Shown here: in pieces, positions 61,320 to 64,000 of the stretch
Layout of the letters: every line of letters starts with the position of its first letter
Numbering within the stretch: position 1 is the first letter of the stretch
Assembly (NCBI GenBank): GCA_022071965.1
Contig: JAJVIQ010000017.1
Span: 18,158-82,157 of the forward strand
Direction of reading: 5' to 3'
DNA from: Gammaproteobacteria bacterium
GTDB taxonomy: Bacteria > Pseudomonadota > Gammaproteobacteria > JAJPIJ01
DNA: 64,000 nt
Translations under genes and position numbers: made by a program
Notes under the pieces: generated by a model
Seen by the model: the letters and a program-made list of their open reading frames with translations, nothing else
Told to the model about the DNA's origin: nothing
Databases searched by the model: none

Positions 61320-63467
61320 ATGAGGAGGCGGACCGCGGCCATTGCGCTGGCGGCGCTGGTGGCGGGCGCCCTGGTGGCCGCGCCCGGCCGCGGCGCGCCA
61401 TGGTCGCAATCGTTCGCGCAGGTGCGCGCGGCCTACCGGAGCAGCGAGGCGCGGCTGCTCGACCGGCACGGCGCGATCATCCACGAGCTGCGGGTCGATG
61501 AACGCGGGCGGCGCCTGGAGTGGACGCCGCTCGAAGCGATCTCCCCGGCGCTGATCGAGGCGGTGGTACGCGCCGAGGATCGGCGCTTCCGTGAGCACCA
61601 CGGCGTGGACTGGCTGGGCACGGCGGCGGCGTTGTGGTCGAACGTCACCGGCGAGGGTGCCCGCCGCGGCGCGAGCACCATCACCATGCAGCTCGCCGCC
61701 CAGCTCGACCCGGCGCTGCGGCCGCGCGACGGCAAGCGCACGCCCGGACAGAAGTGGGCGCAGATGCAGCGGGCGCGCGGCCTGGAGCGCACATGGACCA
61801 AGGCGCAGGTCCTCGAGGCCTATCTCAACCTCGTCACCTACCGCGGCGAGCTGCAGGGCGTCGCGGCCGCGAGCCGCGGCCTGCTCGAGAAGGAGCCAGG
61901 CGGCATCACGCGACCCGAGGCGGCGCTGCTCGCGGCCCTGATCCGTGCGCCGAATGCCGACGCCGTCCTCGTGGCGCGCCGCGCCTGCACCCTGGATGCG
62001 CAGATGCGCGCGCGTGGCGACCCCGCGGCCCGATGCCGGCGGATCGAGGCGCTCGCGCGCACGGTCGTCGGCCGCGCGCCGCACCTGCGGCCGTCGGTGG
62101 CGCTCGCACCGCATGTCGCGCGCCTGCTGCTCGAGGCCGGCAGCGAGAGCGTGCGCAGCACGATCGATGCGGCCGTTCAGCGTCACGCAGGCGAGGTGCT
62201 GAGACACCAGTTGCAGCAGCTCACCGGGCGCAACGTGCGGGATGGCGCGGTGCTGGTGGTCGACAATGCGAGCGGCCGGGTGCTCGCCTACGTGGGCAAC
62301 GCCGGCATCAACGCCGAGGCCGTGTACGTCGACGGCGTCCGGGCGATGCGGCAGGCCGGCTCGACGCTCAAGCCGTTTCTCTATGGGCTGGCCATCGACC
62401 AGCGCCGTATGACGGCCGCGTCGCTGCTCCAGGACTCGCCGGTGAATCTGCGGACGCCCACCGGCCTGTACGTGCCGCAGAACTACGACCGGGAGTTCCG
62501 CGGCTGGGTCAGCGCGCGCACGGCGCTGGCCAGCTCGCTGAACGTGCCGGCCGTGCGCGCGCTGATGCTGGTCGGCGTGGAGACCTTCGCCGATCAGTTG
62601 CGGCGGCTCGGGTTCGCCGGAGTCACCGAATCCGGTGACTACTACGGCTACTCCCTGGCGCTGGGCTCGGCGGAGGTGAGCCTGTGGCAGCTGGTGAACG
62701 CCTATCGCACGCTCGCCAACGGGGGGCGCTACGGCGCGATGAGCCTGCAGCCGGACGACGGCGCGGCGCGGGCGCCCTCGCGAGAGGTGATGACGGCGGG
62801 CGCCGCCTTCATCGTCGGCGACATCCTGGCCGATCGTGGCGCACGCGCCGCGACCTTCGGCCTGGACAATCCGGTTGCGCTGCAATTTCCGGCCGCGGTG
62901 AAGACCGGCACCACCAAGGACATGCGCGACAACTGGTGCATCGGCTACAGCCAGCGCCATACCGTGGGCGTCTGGGTCGGCAATTTCAACGGCGAGGCCA
63001 TGCACGGGGTGTCCGGCATCACCGGCGCCGCCCCGGTGTGGGCAGAGGTGATGCGGTATCTGCATCAGGGGCGGCGACTGGCGGCGCCGGCGCCGCCGGA
63101 CTCCGTGGTCGCGCTGCGCACCGAATTCCAGCCGCGCGTGGAGCCGCCGCGGCAGGAGCTTTATCTGCGCGGCACGCAGATGCCGCTCGTGGCGCTCAAC
63201 GCCGGCGCGGCGCGTGCGCCCCGTATCGCCTACCCGGGAGACGGCACGATCCTCGCGCTCGATCCCGATATCCCGGCCGACCGCCAGCGGGTGTTCTTCG
63301 ACATGGATCCGGCATTGTCCGCGGCCACGTGGCGGCTGGACGGCGCCGAGGTCGCGGCCGGGGAAGGCTGGCAGCCGCGCAGCGGCGTACACGCACTGCA
63401 GCTCGTCGACGCCCGGGGCCACGTCCTCGACCGGGTACGCTTCCTGGTGCGCGGCCGCGCACCCTGA
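61320..63467 (+). CDS. pbpC: Penicillin-binding protein 1C
   Basis: Bifunctional class A PBP, paired across proteobacteria with the macroglobulin. The 715-aa protein has an N-terminal helix, a GT51 transglycosylase domain with the catalytic Glu E86 in VVRAEDRRFREHHGVDW, and a transpeptidase domain with S348-T-L-K (in QAGSTLKPFLYGLA) and K528-T-G (in AVKTGTTKDMRDNWCIG). The PBP1C-specific C-terminal BiPBP domain lies at about 630-715. The order A2M-pbpC is diagnostic. Confidence 0.97.
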   Translation: MRRRTAAIALAALVAGALVAAPGRGAPWSQSFAQVRAAYRSSEARLLDRHGAIIHELRVDERGRRLEWTPLEAISPALIEAVVRAEDRRFREHHGVDWLGTAAALWSNVTGEGARRGASTITMQLAAQLDPALRPRDGKRTPGQKWAQMQRARGLERTWTKAQVLEAYLNLVTYRGELQGVAAASRGLLEKEPGGITRPEAALLAALIRAPNADAVLVARRACTLDAQMRARGDPAARCRRIEALARTVVGRAPHLRPSVALAPHVARLLLEAGSESVRSTIDAAVQRHAGEVLRHQLQQLTGRNVRDGAVLVVDNASGRVLAYVGNAGINAEAVYVDGVRAMRQAGSTLKPFLYGLAIDQRRMTAASLLQDSPVNLRTPTGLYVPQNYDREFRGWVSARTALASSLNVPAVRALMLVGVETFADQLRRLGFAGVTESGDYYGYSLALGSAEVSLWQLVNAYRTLANGGRYGAMSLQPDDGAARAPSREVMTAGAAFIVGDILADRGARAATFGLDNPVALQFPAAVKTGTTKDMRDNWCIGYSQRHTVGVWVGNFNGEAMHGVSGITGAAPVWAEVMRYLHQGRRLAAPAPPDSVVALRTEFQPRVEPPRQELYLRGTQMPLVALNAGAARAPRIAYPGDGTILALDPDIPADRQRVFFDMDPALSAATWRLDGAEVAAGEGWQPRSGVHALQLVDARGHVLDRVRFLVRGRAP

Positions 63468-63477
63468 GACGGCGCAC

Positions 63478-63933
63478 ATGGTCTTGAGCTGGCAACCGCT
63501 GCGCGAGGAGGAGATCGAACTGCTCCTGCCGATGATGGCGGCGTTCGTGCACGGTGGGGGGCAAGCCTTCGATCGCGAGCGTGCCGAGCGCAATCTGCGC
63601 TACCTGATCGGTCATCCGATCTTCGGGGGCGTGTGGTTCATCTGCCAGGACGACGCCCGCGTCGGCTACCTCGTGGTCACGCTCGGCTACAGCTTCGAGT
63701 TCGGCGGCCACGATTCCTTCGTCGACGAGATCTACGTCCTGCCCGAGCACCGCGGCCGGGGCTTCGGCACGCGCACGCTCGCTTTTGCCGAGGTAGCCGC
63801 CGGCAGTCTCGGGGCCAACGCACTGCACCTGGAGGCCTCTCGCCGCGCGGGTGGTCCCGTGGACTTCTACGCGCGTTGCGGCTACGTCGATCGCGGCTAC
63901 CAGTTGATGACCAAGCGCCTCCCCACGCAGTGA
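63478..63933 (+). CDS. GNAT family N-acetyltransferase
   Basis: The 151-aa protein shows the GNAT fold: a strand with VGYLVVTLGYSFEFGG, then DSFVDEIYVLPEHRGRGFGT, where RGRGFGT is the acetyl-CoA pyrophosphate loop, and LHLEASRRAGGPVDFYARCG near the end. The substrate is unknown. The ATG at 63478 is 10 bp after the pbpC stop, so it may be co-transcribed with the macroglobulin and PBP genes. Confidence 0.9.
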   Translation: MVLSWQPLREEEIELLLPMMAAFVHGGGQAFDRERAERNLRYLIGHPIFGGVWFICQDDARVGYLVVTLGYSFEFGGHDSFVDEIYVLPEHRGRGFGTRTLAFAEVAAGSLGANALHLEASRRAGGPVDFYARCGYVDRGYQLMTKRLPTQ

Positions 63934-64000
63934 CGGGCCGCTGACTTCTCCCATCGGAGCCGCGTGCCGACGGCGCGCGCGTGTGCGCTCGCGGGCCCGG

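Noticed and set aside
55364..61342. Very long open frames on the minus strand opposite the macroglobulin gene (about 1002 and 919 codons)
   Set aside because: They are His/Arg/Gly/Ala-rich with no family motifs and mirror a certain gene in a high-GC genome.
61056..63593. 845-codon minus-strand frame opposite pbpC
   Set aside because: It is the shadow of a gene with complete catalytic motifs on the plus strand; composition is not protein-like.

Overview
The window reads as chromosomal DNA of a high-GC gammaproteobacterium. The evidence is the elongasome order mreB-mreC-mreD-mrdA-rodA-mltB-rlpA-dacA, a Coq7-type ubiquinone hydroxylase, a YheU-family protein, Rnf genes of the proteobacterial type, a metY-like sulfhydrylase and the rplM-rpsI pair. 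I cannot name the genus. Nearly every real gene is shadowed by long open frames on the other strand, which is expected at this GC content, so calls rest on family motifs, start context and gene spacing.

Layout. 1-964 (minus): start of gatA (cut by the window edge) and gatC. 1332-10982 (plus): a cell-wall block with mreB, mreC (apparently with an AUU start), mreD, mrdA, rodA, mltB, rlpA, dacA and a D-amino acid transaminase. 11037-13845: queD, then a promoter, a cobalamin riboswitch and a BtuB-like receptor. 13885-16556 (minus): a two-domain cNMP-binding protein and an ABC-2 exporter pair, divergent from an NspC-like decarboxylase (16642-17826). 18101-20770: an M48 peptidase, a secreted unknown, yheU and a DUF533 protein. 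20820-25443: promoter region and rnfABCDG without rnfE. 25502-30536 (minus): DUF2868, DUF3482 GTPase, LemA and two TPM-domain proteins. 30694-38970: an NlpC/P60 lipoprotein, two tandem LEA14-like genes, a cytochrome c, a dehydrogenase/unknown/cytochrome c operon, a DUF2189 membrane protein and a MASE1-GGDEF cyclase.

39081-48666 is the accessory part. It opens with the remains of a chromosomal integron: an integrase pseudogene with an in-frame stop, an internal deletion and its nucleophilic Tyr replaced by His. An attI-like junction, two cassettes and one good and one decayed attC follow. Beyond lie fragments of a ribbon-helix-helix protein and a methyltransferase, then single-domain genes: flavin reductase, HNH, SnoaL-like, a DUF2628-pilin fusion, DUF2127, a PurN paralogue, SpoIIAA-like, and a two-gene SLOG-like plus PD-(D/E)XK-like operon next to tRNA-Gln.

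48707-63933 returns to core genes: tRNA-Gln(CUG), rpsI, rplM, a metY-like gene, coq7, a tiny exported peptide with a textbook terminator, a histidine kinase/response regulator pair, a small membrane protein, a large alpha-2-macroglobulin-like protein with pbpC, and a GNAT acetyltransferase.

Best leads for something new are the SLOG-like/nuclease-like pair beside the tRNA, the rnfE-less Rnf cluster, the AUU-initiated mreC, the DUF2628-pilin fusion and the dead integron. None is proven; each is stated with its basis and a decisive test.
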